Shown: in pieces, positions 43,629 through 52,017 of the stretch | How positions within the stretch are numbered: position 1 is the stretch's first letter | Layout of the letters: every line of letters starts with the position of its first letter | Origin: JAXLWB01 sp046328715 | Lineage (GTDB): Bacteria > Chloroflexota > Anaerolineae > Caldilineales > Caldilineaceae | Length of the DNA: 64,000 nt | Assembly: GCA_046328715.1 (NCBI GenBank) | Contig: JAXLWB010000009.1 | Coordinates: 124,001 to 188,000, forward strand | Reading direction: 5' to 3' | Notes under the pieces: model-generated | The model's database searches: none | Told to the model about the DNA's origin: nothing | Seen by the model: only the letters and a program-made list of their open reading frames with translations | Made by a program: the position numbers and the translations under genes

Positions 43629-45065
43629 TCAGCCGTGATATTGCACCACGGTCTTGGTCGTGCTCATCTCTTCCAGCGACTGGAAACCCTTCTCGCGTCC
43701 ATGACCACTCTTTTTGACACCGCCAAAGGGTAGTTCGATGCCACCGCCCGCGCCAAAGGAGTTGATAAATACTTGTCCGCAACGCAATGCCTTGGCCACC
43801 CGCTGTTGGCGTCCACCGTTTTCGCTCCAGACTGCGGCGAGTAGACCGTAGTCGGTGCCGTTGGCCAAGGCGATGCCGTCGGCTTCATCTTCAAAGGACA
43901 TTGCAGCTAGCACCGGACCAAACACCTCTTCGTGGGCAAGCTGATGGTTGCGCGGCACGGCACCAAAGAGCGTTGGGCGGACATAGTAGCCCTTGTCCGG
44001 CACCCCCTCCGCAATCACACCTTGCGCAACCACAGGAATACCTGCATCACTGGCTCGTTGGACATAGCCATTGACACGTTTGTGTTGGCTGCTATTGATC
44101 ACAGGGCCGCATTCGAGATCCATTTCGGGCGTACCCGCACGGGTCTTGGCAAATTTATCGGCAACCCTGGCTAGGAACTCCTCATAGATCGACTGCTGCA
44201 CCAGCAAACGGCTACCAGCAGTGCAGGTCTGACCCGCGTTCTGGATGATGCCACGGATGATAATCGGAATTGCCCGTTCCAAATCCGCATCATCAAAGAC
44301 GACGTGGGGAGACTTGCCACCTAGTTCCAACACACACTTGACAAAGTTGCGTGCTGCCGCCTGCCCAACCAAAGCACCCACTTCATTTGAACCGGTAAAG
44401 CTAATAAAGTCGATACCACGATGGGAGGCCAACGCCGCCCCCGCTTCTTCGCCGTATCCGGTGACAATGTTTATTGCCCCATCGGGGAAACCAACCTCCA
44501 TCGCCAGTTCAGCTACGCGCAGCAGAGAAAGACAGGCATCCTCCGCCGGTTTCATGACTACGGCGTTGCCCATCGCTAAGGAAGGCGCAGTGGTACGCCC
44601 AAAGATCTGCACCGGGTAGTTCCAGGGGATGATGTGTGCAGTCACCCCCAAAGGCTCTCGCAACACCGTGACCTGATAGCCATCGAGGAAAGGGATTACC
44701 TGACCATGCACTTTATCCGCGGCGCCGCCGAAGAACTCGAAGTAGCGCGCCAACGCCTGTACGTCGTTGCGCGCCGTCGTGAGCGGCTTGCCTGCGTCGC
44801 GTGCTTCAATCTGTGCTAACTCCTCCGCATGATCGAGCACCTTCTGCGAAAGTCGGGTTAGCAACCGTCCACGCTCGGTTGCGGTCGATCGTCCCCATGG
44901 ACCAACCAAGGCACGACGGGCGGCGGCCACAGCCAAATTAATATCTTCGGATTGTCCGCGCGGAATCGTGGCAAAGACTTCACCGTCGGCTGGCGCAACG
45001 ACGGCAATGGTTTCTTCGTTGACGGCACTGCGCCATTGGCCACCGATCAGTAATTTTGTATTCAT
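43629..45065 (-). CDS. NAD(P)+-dependent aldehyde dehydrogenase
   Basis: A 478-aa member of the ALDH superfamily. It has the cofactor motif 'FTGSNEVG', the general base Glu in 'LELGGKSP' and the nucleophile Cys in 'NAGQTCTAG'. AAAGGAA lies about 5 nt before the ATG. It oxidises an aldehyde to the acid in the cytoplasm. Betaine-aldehyde or aromatic aldehydes are typical for its class, but specificity cannot be read. The upstream gene in the same direction is an SDR with an 18-bp gap, so an alcohol-to-acid couple is plausible. Confidence 0.92.
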   Translation of the reverse strand: MNTKLLIGGQWRSAVNEETIAVVAPADGEVFATIPRGQSEDINLAVAAARRALVGPWGRSTATERGRLLTRLSQKVLDHAEELAQIEARDAGKPLTTARNDVQALARYFEFFGGAADKVHGQVIPFLDGYQVTVLREPLGVTAHIIPWNYPVQIFGRTTAPSLAMGNAVVMKPAEDACLSLLRVAELAMEVGFPDGAINIVTGYGEEAGAALASHRGIDFISFTGSNEVGALVGQAAARNFVKCVLELGGKSPHVVFDDADLERAIPIIIRGIIQNAGQTCTAGSRLLVQQSIYEEFLARVADKFAKTRAGTPEMDLECGPVINSSQHKRVNGYVQRASDAGIPVVAQGVIAEGVPDKGYYVRPTLFGAVPRNHQLAHEEVFGPVLAAMSFEDEADGIALANGTDYGLLAAVWSENGGRQQRVAKALRCGQVFINSFGAGGGIELPFGGVKKSGHGREKGFQSLEEMSTTKTVVQYHG

Positions 45066-45082
45066 GACTTTCCTTTACTAAA

Positions 45083-45835
45083 CTATACCGTCCGCCCCCC
45101 ATCCACCATAAACTCCATTCCTGTCAAAAACTCAGACGCATCGGTGGCCAGGAAGACGGCAGCGTTGGCAATATCGCTTGGTTTAGAGAAGCGCCCGAGC
45201 GGGATGGTCGCTACGAATTTGGCGCGGTTCTCCGGGGTGTCAGGCACGCCCATAAATTGGGCAGTCAAGCCAGTTTCTCCAATCACCGGGCAGATAGCGT
45301 TGACCCGAATCTTGTAGGGTGCCAGTTCCACGGCCATCGTCTTCGAAATGTTGTTGACCGCACCCTTGGTCGCATTGTACCAAACCAATCCCGGACGCGG
45401 ACGTACGCCAGCCGTTGAACCAATGTTGATGATCACGCCGCTACCGCGTTGGCGCATCAGCGGCACCACAGCCTGCACCATGTGGTAGATCGACTTGACG
45501 TTGACGGCAAAGAGACGGTCGAAGGTGGCTTCGTCGACATCGGTCATGGGGCCGTTGCGGTGCGTGATGCCAGCGTTGTTAACTACAATATCAGGCACGC
45601 CAAAGGTGGCAACACAATGATCGACCAGCGCCTGCACTTGTGAACCAACGGAGACATCGCAAGTAAAGGGGGAGGCGTTCTCTCCCAATGCCGTAGCTAC
45701 TCGACGTGCGCTCTCCGCATTAATGTCAGCCAACACCACCTTTGCCCCTTCCGCTACATAAGCTTGGGCAATCCCTTCGCCAAAGCCACTGCCTGCGCCG
45801 GTAACAATGGCGATCTTGTTGGGTAATTGAGCCAT
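45083..45835 (-). CDS. Short-chain dehydrogenase/reductase
   Basis: A 250-aa classical SDR. It has the nucleotide-binding 'TGAGSGFGEG' near residue 13, 'NNAGITHR', the catalytic Ser in 'NIGSTAG', YxxxK as 'YNATK' and a C-terminal 'FMVDGG'. The frame is open to 46435, but the upstream 200 residues are antisense shadow of the dehydratase gene. I use ATG 45833-45835, with GAGGAAGG about 4 nt upstream. It probably works with the aldehyde dehydrogenase just downstream on an alcohol or keto substrate. Confidence 0.9.
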   Translation of the reverse strand: MAQLPNKIAIVTGAGSGFGEGIAQAYVAEGAKVVLADINAESARRVATALGENASPFTCDVSVGSQVQALVDHCVATFGVPDIVVNNAGITHRNGPMTDVDEATFDRLFAVNVKSIYHMVQAVVPLMRQRGSGVIINIGSTAGVRPRPGLVWYNATKGAVNNISKTMAVELAPYKIRVNAICPVIGETGLTAQFMGVPDTPENRAKFVATIPLGRFSKPSDIANAAVFLATDASEFLTGMEFMVDGGRTV

Positions 45836-45866
45836 GAGACCTTCCTCTGTTTCTGAATTGAATGGG

Positions 45867-46718
45867 TTACCCTGCCTCTGCCTCCATCGCCAAGCCACCT
45901 TCATGATTGCTTGCCCACAGTTGCGTGTTTTCACCAGCGCTTTTGCCGTTGACCATAAACGAGTGCGGTAGAAAGAGCGGGCTTTTGGCGCGGTAGCGAA
46001 ACCAGTGCAGGGATCGCTGCTGTTGGACGTAGAGATCGAGCAGCAGAGTAGCGACCAGCGGGCCATGAATGACAAGATTAGGATAACCTTCGACTGTCCG
46101 GCAGTAATCAACATCGTAATGAATACGATGTCCATTGAAGGTGAGGGCAGAGTAGCGAAAAAGGGCAGTGCTGTTGAGTGTGTACTCTTGTCGATAGTCG
46201 GCATCGGTGGGCGCAGGTTGAGCTTTGCTGACCTGTGTCTCACTCGCCAGATCACGATAAACGATTGTCTGCTCCTCGACCAGATTGAGTACACCACTCG
46301 TGGCCAAGGTATGTTCAATGACGACAAAGTAGAGCAAACCAGAGCGTCCTTCCTTCGCCGTAATTGAGCGTACGACTGAGGTGCGCTGAATTTTGTCACC
46401 GAGCCGCAACGGCGCATGAAAGACAAAGCTACCACCAGCCCACATACGCTTTGGCAGCGGAACCGGCGGCAGGATCAGCCCAAGCTTTGGGTGTCCGTCC
46501 TGCCCCAGATCCGATGCTTTAATGAAGTCATGAAAGTAGAGCCAATGCCAGGCAGGGGGCAATGGTTCGCCCGTCTGAAAGGTAGGGTTATGATCTAGCG
46601 TCACTGCCATGCGATTGGCTTGTGACACATCGAGAGTTGCCTCGGAGTTTGTACTTCTGCCCAGCCAGCTTTCTAGATTATCCGTAATTGACGGCATATT
46701 AGCAACCGTTGGAATCAT
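45867..46718 (-). CDS. MaoC / FAS1-type acyl dehydratase (mesaconyl/itaconyl-CoA hydratase-like)
   Basis: A 283-aa double hot-dog protein: 'LPPAWHWLYFHD', 'MWAGGSFVFHAPLRLGD', the second-half 'RYSALTFNGHRIHYD' and 'NLVIHGPL'. The His/Asp pair in 'HRIHYD' is the expected hydratase site. Similar proteins act as mesaconyl-C4-CoA or itaconyl-CoA hydratases, so a C5 branched-dicarboxylate role is possible with the CoA transferase at 37408. The ATG at 46716-46718 is used; an internal ATG 21 nt later is an alternative. The small frame upstream ends directly at this start. Confidence 0.8.
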   Translation of the reverse strand: MIPTVANMPSITDNLESWLGRSTNSEATLDVSQANRMAVTLDHNPTFQTGEPLPPAWHWLYFHDFIKASDLGQDGHPKLGLILPPVPLPKRMWAGGSFVFHAPLRLGDKIQRTSVVRSITAKEGRSGLLYFVVIEHTLATSGVLNLVEEQTIVYRDLASETQVSKAQPAPTDADYRQEYTLNSTALFRYSALTFNGHRIHYDVDYCRTVEGYPNLVIHGPLVATLLLDLYVQQQRSLHWFRYRAKSPLFLPHSFMVNGKSAGENTQLWASNHEGGLAMEAEAG

Positions 46719-46874
46719 TTACTCTGGTTTGATGAAAAGAACTCGTGCAACCTGCTCTGATTCGATTCGCTGGTAAACAACCGTATGATCTTCTACCTGC
46801 CAATAGAAAAGGCCATCTACTTCCTGAAAGAGAACGTTCACAGGAATGCCTTCCGAGTTGGCTAACGCTTCCAT
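46719..46874 (-). CDS. Small hypothetical protein, possibly a truncated gene
   Basis: A protein-like frame whose TAA (46719-46721) touches the ATG of the dehydratase gene. The first ATG (46872-46874) gives 51 residues, but open, protein-like sequence continues upstream to an in-frame stop at 46962 with no ATG. It may therefore use a rare start or be the remnant of a longer gene. The residues ('VNVLFQEVDGLFYWQVEDH') look like a mixed alpha/beta fold. I do not recognise it. Confidence 0.4.
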   Translation of the reverse strand: MEALANSEGIPVNVLFQEVDGLFYWQVEDHTVVYQRIESEQVARVLFIKPE

Positions 46875-46990
46875 GGCAAAAAAGAGAGTAGCAATCAGTT
46901 GTCCATGGTCTTCGAGGTAGGTTGCGGCCTCAAGGCTGTAGTCAGCAAACTTGTAGCAAGATTATAGCAGGAATAAAGCGATCTATCCTA

Positions 46991-47764
46991 TTACCAACAG
47001 ACAAAGCCACCATCGACTAACAAGTTCACGCCCGTGCAGAAGGCCGATGCTTCGCTAGCTAAGAAGACTGCAGGGCCGACCATATCATCCACGCTGGCGA
47101 TGCGTGCCATGGGCGTGTCGGCGGCAAAGACTTTGAGTTGCTCGGCCACTTCGGGGCGTTTGTTCATCGGTGTCAAGGTATAACCGGGACTGATGCTGTT
47201 GACGCGCACGCCTCGATCTACCCATTCCATCGCCAGGCTCTTGGAGAGATGAATCACCGCCGCTTTGGAACTGTTGTAATGGGCCTGCAGCAAGCCACGG
47301 TTGACAATTACCCCCGACATCGAGGCAATGTTGATGATCGAACCGCGTCGGCGGGGTAACATTACACGCGCTTCCGCCTGACAGGACAGAAAAACACCGG
47401 TGAGGTTGACGTCCATCATGCGCTGCCATTGTTCGAGGGGCATCTCCTCGGCCGGGGTAGCATTGGCAATGCCAGCACAGTTGACTGCAACTTCCAAGGT
47501 GCCTAATTCTGTTACCACCGTTTCAAGCGCCGATTGTAGCGCTTCCGCATTGGTGACATCGCCTGTCAACCGCAATGCCTTTCTCCCTACTGCTTGAATT
47601 TGGCCAACCGTCTCGTCTAATCCGGCACTATTCGCTAGATCGAAACAGGCCACATTCGCCCCTGCCCGTGCCAACCCAAGTGCAATACCCTGACCGATGC
47701 CACTACCTGCACCAGTGACAAAGGCGTTTTGTCCCGCTAATCGAAACCAATCCATCGTGAACAT
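46991..47764 (-). CDS. Short-chain dehydrogenase/reductase
   Basis: A 257-aa classical SDR. It has 'TGAGSGIGQG' near residue 18, 'NCAGIANA', the catalytic Ser in 'NIASMSG', 'HYNSSK' for the YxxxK pair, and a C-terminal 'LLVDGGFVCW'. GGTGG lies about 6 nt before the ATG; a second ATG three codons in is also possible. It is distinct from the SDR at 45083 and closes the minus-strand catabolic group. The substrate is unknown. Confidence 0.9.
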   Translation of the reverse strand: MFTMDWFRLAGQNAFVTGAGSGIGQGIALGLARAGANVACFDLANSAGLDETVGQIQAVGRKALRLTGDVTNAEALQSALETVVTELGTLEVAVNCAGIANATPAEEMPLEQWQRMMDVNLTGVFLSCQAEARVMLPRRRGSIINIASMSGVIVNRGLLQAHYNSSKAAVIHLSKSLAMEWVDRGVRVNSISPGYTLTPMNKRPEVAEQLKVFAADTPMARIASVDDMVGPAVFLASEASAFCTGVNLLVDGGFVCW

Positions 47765-47971
47765 AAGATTACCACCTACTATTTTTCACAAGCTCGACAC
47801 TGTATTTTCCCCATTGTAATAAGTTCAGTGAACAATGCCAAATCCCCTCACAAATCCACAAGAGCAGAAAGCTTTATGGCGAAAAGATTGAATTGATCAT
47901 TGACAAACAAGAACAATTGTTCTATAATTTGTGTCTCTTTGTTACCCTCACTAACACTGTTAAGGAGAATC

Positions 47972-48451
47972 ATGCCCTCATCTATCCAGACCAGTCACTT
48001 CACCAGTGCCCTTACCCTGCTTCTTGACGAGACCTTTGACAATGTACATGGCTTCTTTCTTGACAAAGGTACCTCCATGTTTGAAACGCTCGCGACTATT
48101 TCGGCATCCGAAGCGTCTATTCCTGTTGGTGGCAAATGTGCCACACTGGCGGCACAAGTAAAACACGTTGCCTTCTACCTGGATGTATTGGAAAAGGCAG
48201 TGCGCACCCAACAATTCGAACGTCAAGATTGGGGCAAAATCTGGCGTGAAACGAGCAAAGTGACTCCCGAAGAGTGGGAGTCGATCAAGTCCAGCCTTCG
48301 TGCGAGCTATGATCGTCTGAAGGCACTCATTCACGAGGCAACTGAATGGCCGAACGAAACTCAGATCGGCGGTGCTATCGCTACTATTGTGCATACGGCC
48401 TATCATCTGGGCGAAATCCGGCAGGCACTCTGCGTTATCAAAAAAGATTAA
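47972..48451 (+). CDS. DinB-like metal-binding four-helix protein
   Basis: A 159-aa protein of the DinB/YfiT-like superfamily. Histidines expected to bind a metal are in 'AAQVKHVAFYL' and 'HTAYHLGEIRQAL'. AAGGAG lies 5 nt before ATG 47972; the frame is open from 47900. DinB-fold proteins include thiol-dependent transferases and many proteins of unknown function induced by DNA damage. It is followed by a strong hairpin at 48458-48508 and stands alone as a transcription unit. Confidence 0.8.
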   Translation: MPSSIQTSHFTSALTLLLDETFDNVHGFFLDKGTSMFETLATISASEASIPVGGKCATLAAQVKHVAFYLDVLEKAVRTQQFERQDWGKIWRETSKVTPEEWESIKSSLRASYDRLKALIHEATEWPNETQIGGAIATIVHTAYHLGEIRQALCVIKKD

Positions 48452-48457
48452 AAGGGA

Positions 48458-48508
48458 ATAGTGAAAGGGTTAAAGCGTCGCTTTGCCACGCTTTAACCCT
48501 TTCACTAT
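48458..48508. terminator. Hairpin, 20-bp perfect arms
   Basis: Arms 48458-48477 and 48489-48508 (ATAGTGAAAGGGTTAAAGCG and its exact complement), loop 11 nt, immediately after the DinB-like gene. Confidence 0.65.
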
Positions 48509-48586
48509 TATTCCAGAACACCGTGTCGCCCATACATATTTACATATGTGTGTTTGCAAACGAAAGATTCAAAAGGAGAGAGGGAA

Positions 48587-49357
48587 ATGACAACGCGCAC
48601 GACAAAACGGCCCGCAGGCGAGCCGACCTGGATGGATTTGGCAACACCAAATCTCGAAGGAGCCAAAGCCTTCTACCAGAAACTCTTTGGCTGGGACTTT
48701 TTTGATACAGGGTCAGACTTTGGGAATTACAATATGGCTCTCTCCCAAGGGCGCAACGTAGCAGGCATGGGTCCGATTTGGCCCCCGGATTCGCAACAGC
48801 CTTCGGCTTGGACCATCTATTTCGCCAGCGATGATGCGAATACAGACACAGCACGCGTCAAGGAATTGGGTGGACACGTGCTGGTCGATCCCATGGTGAT
48901 TGCCGATTCTGGCTCGATGGCGATTTGTATGGACCCCACAGGCGCAGCCTTCGGTCTCTGGCAGGCGAATAACCACATCGGCTCTGGGGCGGAGAACGAA
49001 CATGGATCGATGGCCTGGTTCGAGGTCAACACCCGGGATTTGACCGCAGCCAGCGAGTTTTACAGCAAGCTGCTCAATCTAACGACCTCCAAGATCGATG
49101 GCGTAGATTATCTCATGTTGCAACGTGGGGACAACATGTTGGCTGGAATTCAACAGATGGACGCCAACTGGGAAGGCATTCCTCCCCACTGGATGGGTTA
49201 TTTTGCAGTTGACAATGCCGATACTGCCGTGGAACGGGCTGTGGCGGCGGGTGGCAAATTGCTCGTGCCAGCCTTTGACATGCAATATGGGCGTATGGCT
49301 GTTTTGAGCGATCCATATGGTGCAGCTTTCAGTATTGTTCGATTGGCAAATAGTTAA
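48587..49357 (+). CDS. Two-domain VOC (glyoxalase/bleomycin-resistance fold) protein
   Basis: A 256-aa protein with two VOC domains of about 125 residues ('LATPNLEGAKAFYQKLFGW' and 'VNTRDLTAASEFYSKLL'). AAGGAGAGAGG lies just before ATG 48587. It is a close paralogue of the protein at 51141-51917, with the same 'GTPTW'-type opening and the same 'GMA' and 'DPYGAAFS' blocks. VOC members are metal-dependent lyases, dioxygenases or drug-binding proteins; this subgroup is uncharacterised. It ends in a hairpin of the same family seen at 32859. Confidence 0.8.
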   Translation: MTTRTTKRPAGEPTWMDLATPNLEGAKAFYQKLFGWDFFDTGSDFGNYNMALSQGRNVAGMGPIWPPDSQQPSAWTIYFASDDANTDTARVKELGGHVLVDPMVIADSGSMAICMDPTGAAFGLWQANNHIGSGAENEHGSMAWFEVNTRDLTAASEFYSKLLNLTTSKIDGVDYLMLQRGDNMLAGIQQMDANWEGIPPHWMGYFAVDNADTAVERAVAAGGKLLVPAFDMQYGRMAVLSDPYGAAFSIVRLANS

Positions 49358-49361
49358 CGTA

Positions 49362-49411
49362 GAGATTAGGAGATTGAGAGATTTTATGAAATCCCTCAAT
49401 CTCCTAATCTC
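49362..49411. terminator. Hairpin GAGATTAGGAGATT, copy 2
   Basis: 23-nt arms (49362-49384 and 49389-49411, 22 of 23 paired), loop TATG, then GTTTTAG. It begins 4 nt after the VOC gene stop. Its core equals the hairpin at 32859-32895. Confidence 0.7.
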
Positions 49412-49470
49412 GTTTTAGACAAAAAGAAGTTTTTTTGTTCATGCTGTTTCAAAAGGATGAGGAGGAAGCT

Positions 49471-50586
49471 ATGAGTGGAGTAAGAGTGTTGGTTGGCACA
49501 CGCAAGGGTGCCTTTATTTTGACTTCGGATGAAAAGCGCAAAGATTGGGAGGTCAGCGGACCCCACTTTGCGGGTTGGGAGATTTACCATATGAAGGGGT
49601 CGTCGGTGAACCCCAACCGTATCTACGCTTCGCAATCGACTGGCTGGTTTGGACAGATCATCCAACGTTCCGATGATGGAGGCAAAACTTGGGAGCCAGT
49701 AGGCAATGAGTTTAAATATCAAGGCAACCCTGGCACCCATCAATGGTACGATGGCACCCAACATCCTTGGGAATTCAAACGGGTGTGGTTGCTTGAACCC
49801 TCGCTGAGCGAAGCCGACACCGTCTTTGCGGGTGTGGAAGATGCAGCCATGTTCAAATCGACCGACGGCGGCAAGAGTTGGCAAGAGCTGGCCAACTTGC
49901 GCTCGGTCAAGGGCAATCTGTGGCAGCCCGGTGCGGGTGGCATGTGTTTGCACACGATTGTCCAAGACCCGAATGACGCCAATCGCATTTTTATCGCCAT
50001 TTCTGCGGCGGGTGCCTTTCGCACGGATGATGGCGGGACAAGTTGGAAGCCAATCACCAAAGGCTTGATCTCGCCCTGGGAGTTGCCAGACAAAGAGGCT
50101 GATGTTGGTCACTGTGTACACAGCATTGCCATGCACGGTTCACGCCCGGATGTGCTCTTTATGCAGAAACATTGGGATGTGATGCGCAGCGACAATGCCG
50201 GTGATCTCTGGCACGAGGTGAGCGGCAACTTGCCTAGCGACTTCGGCTTTCCGATTGCCGTTCACGCCCACGAGCCGAACACAGTCTATGTCGTTCCGAT
50301 CAAGAGCGATTCGGAGCATTATCCGCCCGAAGGCAAGCTACGTGTCTATCGCAGCCGCAGCGGAGGCAACGAGTGGGAAGCGCTGGCCAATGGCCTGCCG
50401 CAAAGCGACTGCTATGTCAACGTACTGCGCAGTGCCATGGCGGTTGATACGCTCGACTCCTGCGGCATCTACTTTGGCACCACCGGCGGACAAGTCTACG
50501 CCTCAGCGGATTCGGGCGACACCTGGGCACCGATCGTGCGCGATCTGCCAGCAGTTTGCTCGGTCGAAGTACAGACGTTGAAGTGA
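49471..50586 (+). CDS. BNR/sialidase-like beta-propeller protein
   Basis: A 371-aa protein with at least four Asp-box (BNR) repeats: 'SDDGGKTW', 'STDGGKSW', 'TDDGGTSW' and 'SADSGDTW'. These are typical of sialidase/VPS10-type beta-propellers, often annotated as exo-alpha-sialidase. No catalytic Arg triad or signal peptide is evident, so it is probably a cytoplasmic propeller and not a sialidase. GAGGAGG lies about 6 nt before ATG 49471. It is followed by a hairpin at 50597-50644. Confidence 0.82.
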   Translation: MSGVRVLVGTRKGAFILTSDEKRKDWEVSGPHFAGWEIYHMKGSSVNPNRIYASQSTGWFGQIIQRSDDGGKTWEPVGNEFKYQGNPGTHQWYDGTQHPWEFKRVWLLEPSLSEADTVFAGVEDAAMFKSTDGGKSWQELANLRSVKGNLWQPGAGGMCLHTIVQDPNDANRIFIAISAAGAFRTDDGGTSWKPITKGLISPWELPDKEADVGHCVHSIAMHGSRPDVLFMQKHWDVMRSDNAGDLWHEVSGNLPSDFGFPIAVHAHEPNTVYVVPIKSDSEHYPPEGKLRVYRSRSGGNEWEALANGLPQSDCYVNVLRSAMAVDTLDSCGIYFGTTGGQVYASADSGDTWAPIVRDLPAVCSVEVQTLK

Positions 50587-50596
50587 GTTGGAAACG

Positions 50597-50644
50597 TCAC
50601 TCCACTGTCTTCGAGTAGGGAAACGAGAGAAGGCAGTGGAGTGA
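50597..50644. terminator. Hairpin, 16-nt arms
   Basis: TCACTCCACTGTCTTC (50597-50612) pairs with 50629-50644 (15 of 16), 10 nt after the propeller gene stop. Confidence 0.6.
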
Positions 50645-50672
50645 GCTATGGTGGTTACACAAGGGCAAAGCT

Positions 50673-51068
50673 ATGCAGAATATCTCTTGGACTTGGGCCA
50701 TCGTAAGCGCACTGGCAGCAGAGATTCTGTTGATTGTCTGTGCTGTGTTATGGGTTTTCATCTATAGCACCTTTATCAATCCGGGCCAATCGCTGTCAAC
50801 CTATGAGTCGTACGCCCAAACTGCCAGTCCCTATGTGGCTATAATTGTTAGCTTTCCACTCTTCTTGCTGCTCGCTTGGTGGGTAGCGCATCGAACAAAT
50901 ACACGAACTGTTTGGTGTTTTTTTGCAATTTGGTTCATTCTGGATCTGACTTTTGTGTTGAGCGCAGGCGGTTGGCAAGCCCTGATTGAAGCTTTGCTAT
51001 TTTCCCTTTTAGCGCTTGCGGCAAAGGTAGCAGGAACTTACGTCGGTATGCGACAAGCGATTGCGTGA
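50673..51068 (+). CDS. Small membrane protein, unknown function
   Basis: A 131-aa, very hydrophobic protein with four predicted membrane spans (near residues 9-32, 52-70, 79-98 and 102-122). 'AAEILLIVCAVLWVFIY' starts the first. No cysteine pair, signal or enzymatic motif is visible. It sits alone between a propeller gene and a VOC gene. It may be a DoxX- or EamA-unrelated integral membrane protein; I do not recognise the family. Confidence 0.7.
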   Translation: MQNISWTWAIVSALAAEILLIVCAVLWVFIYSTFINPGQSLSTYESYAQTASPYVAIIVSFPLFLLLAWWVAHRTNTRTVWCFFAIWFILDLTFVLSAGGWQALIEALLFSLLALAAKVAGTYVGMRQAIA

Positions 51069-51140
51069 TCACGGCAGAATGCTGCTGTGCATTACAACCG
51101 CAGTTTGGCAACTAAAAATTTAAACATCAAAGGAAAAATA

Positions 51141-51917
51141 ATGACCACCTATCTACAAGCAAAACCGGCAGGCACACCAACCTGGACTGACCTGCTTACA
51201 CCCAATGCCGAGGCATCACGCAATTTCTATGGCGCAGTTTTTGGTTGGCAGTATGATGTCGGCGGTCCTGAATTTGGCGGCTATGCGACCGCTCGGTTGG
51301 GGGATCGCGCTACGGCGGGTGTGGTAGGCGATTCGCCCGAAAATGCAGCCTTGCCCTCGGCTTGGGGACTCTACTTTGCCACCAATGACATTAATGCCGA
51401 TGTGGCGCGCGCTGAGAAACTCGGCGCAACTGTGTTGTATCCAGCGATGCAGGTTGGGCCTTTCGGTAGTATGGCAACGCTCACAGATCCAACTGGTGCC
51501 CAGTTCAGCCTCTGGCAAGCAGGGATGCATGTCGGCTGGCAAGTTGCAGAGGAGCCAGGCTCAGTCGCCTGGCACGAGCTTTACACCCCCAATGCCAAAG
51601 CGGCCCGTGATTTTTATACTGCCTTGCTCGGAGCCACTGCCGACGTTATGCCGGGCGGCATGGAATATTATGTGCTTAAACATGGCGAACAAATGCTGGC
51701 TGGCATCATGCAGATCGATCCCTCCTGGGGTAATATGCAATCGCAATGGGTGAGCTACTTTGCAGTCGCCAATGCTGATGAAACAATCGCAACAGCGGTC
51801 AAACATGGCGGCAAACAGATGGGCAACATCGACGATTCACCTTTTGGTCGCATCGCGGCCTTGATGGATCCATTTGGCGCTATCTTTAAGGTAGTCGAGC
51901 CTCCCACCAGAGGATAG
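51141..51917 (+). CDS. Two-domain VOC protein, paralogue of 48587-49357
   Basis: A 258-aa protein with two tandem VOC domains: 'LLTPNAEASRNFYGAVFGW' and 'LYTPNAKAARDFYTALLG', each ending in 'DPTGAQFSLWQ' or 'DPFGAIFKVV'. AAAGGA lies before ATG 51141; the frame is open from 51087. Similar length and blocks to the 48587 protein suggest duplication with the propeller and membrane genes between them. It is probably a cytosolic metal-dependent enzyme or a binding/resistance protein. Confidence 0.82.
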   Translation: MTTYLQAKPAGTPTWTDLLTPNAEASRNFYGAVFGWQYDVGGPEFGGYATARLGDRATAGVVGDSPENAALPSAWGLYFATNDINADVARAEKLGATVLYPAMQVGPFGSMATLTDPTGAQFSLWQAGMHVGWQVAEEPGSVAWHELYTPNAKAARDFYTALLGATADVMPGGMEYYVLKHGEQMLAGIMQIDPSWGNMQSQWVSYFAVANADETIATAVKHGGKQMGNIDDSPFGRIAALMDPFGAIFKVVEPPTRG

Positions 51918-51940
51918 AAAGTATGTAACTTCCAAACCTA

Positions 51941-51990
51941 TCTATCAACATAACCGGCACTTTTAAGAAAGTGCCGATTATGTTGATAGA
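51941..51990. terminator. Hairpin, 23-nt arms
   Basis: Arms 51941-51963 and 51968-51990 (TCTATCAACATAA / TTATGTTGATAGA outer parts, 22 of 23 paired), loop TAAG. It begins 23 nt after the VOC gene stop. Confidence 0.7.
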
Positions 51991-52017
51991 TGTTAGTAAT
52001 TATCTAGAAGGTATCTT

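Noticed and set aside
45836..46435. N-terminal extension of the SDR at 45083
   Set aside because: The extra residues are the reverse reading of the hydratase gene; a good Shine-Dalgarno marks the ATG at 45835.
49471..50586. True exo-alpha-sialidase
   Set aside because: Asp-box repeats are present, but the catalytic Arg triad and a secretion signal are not evident.
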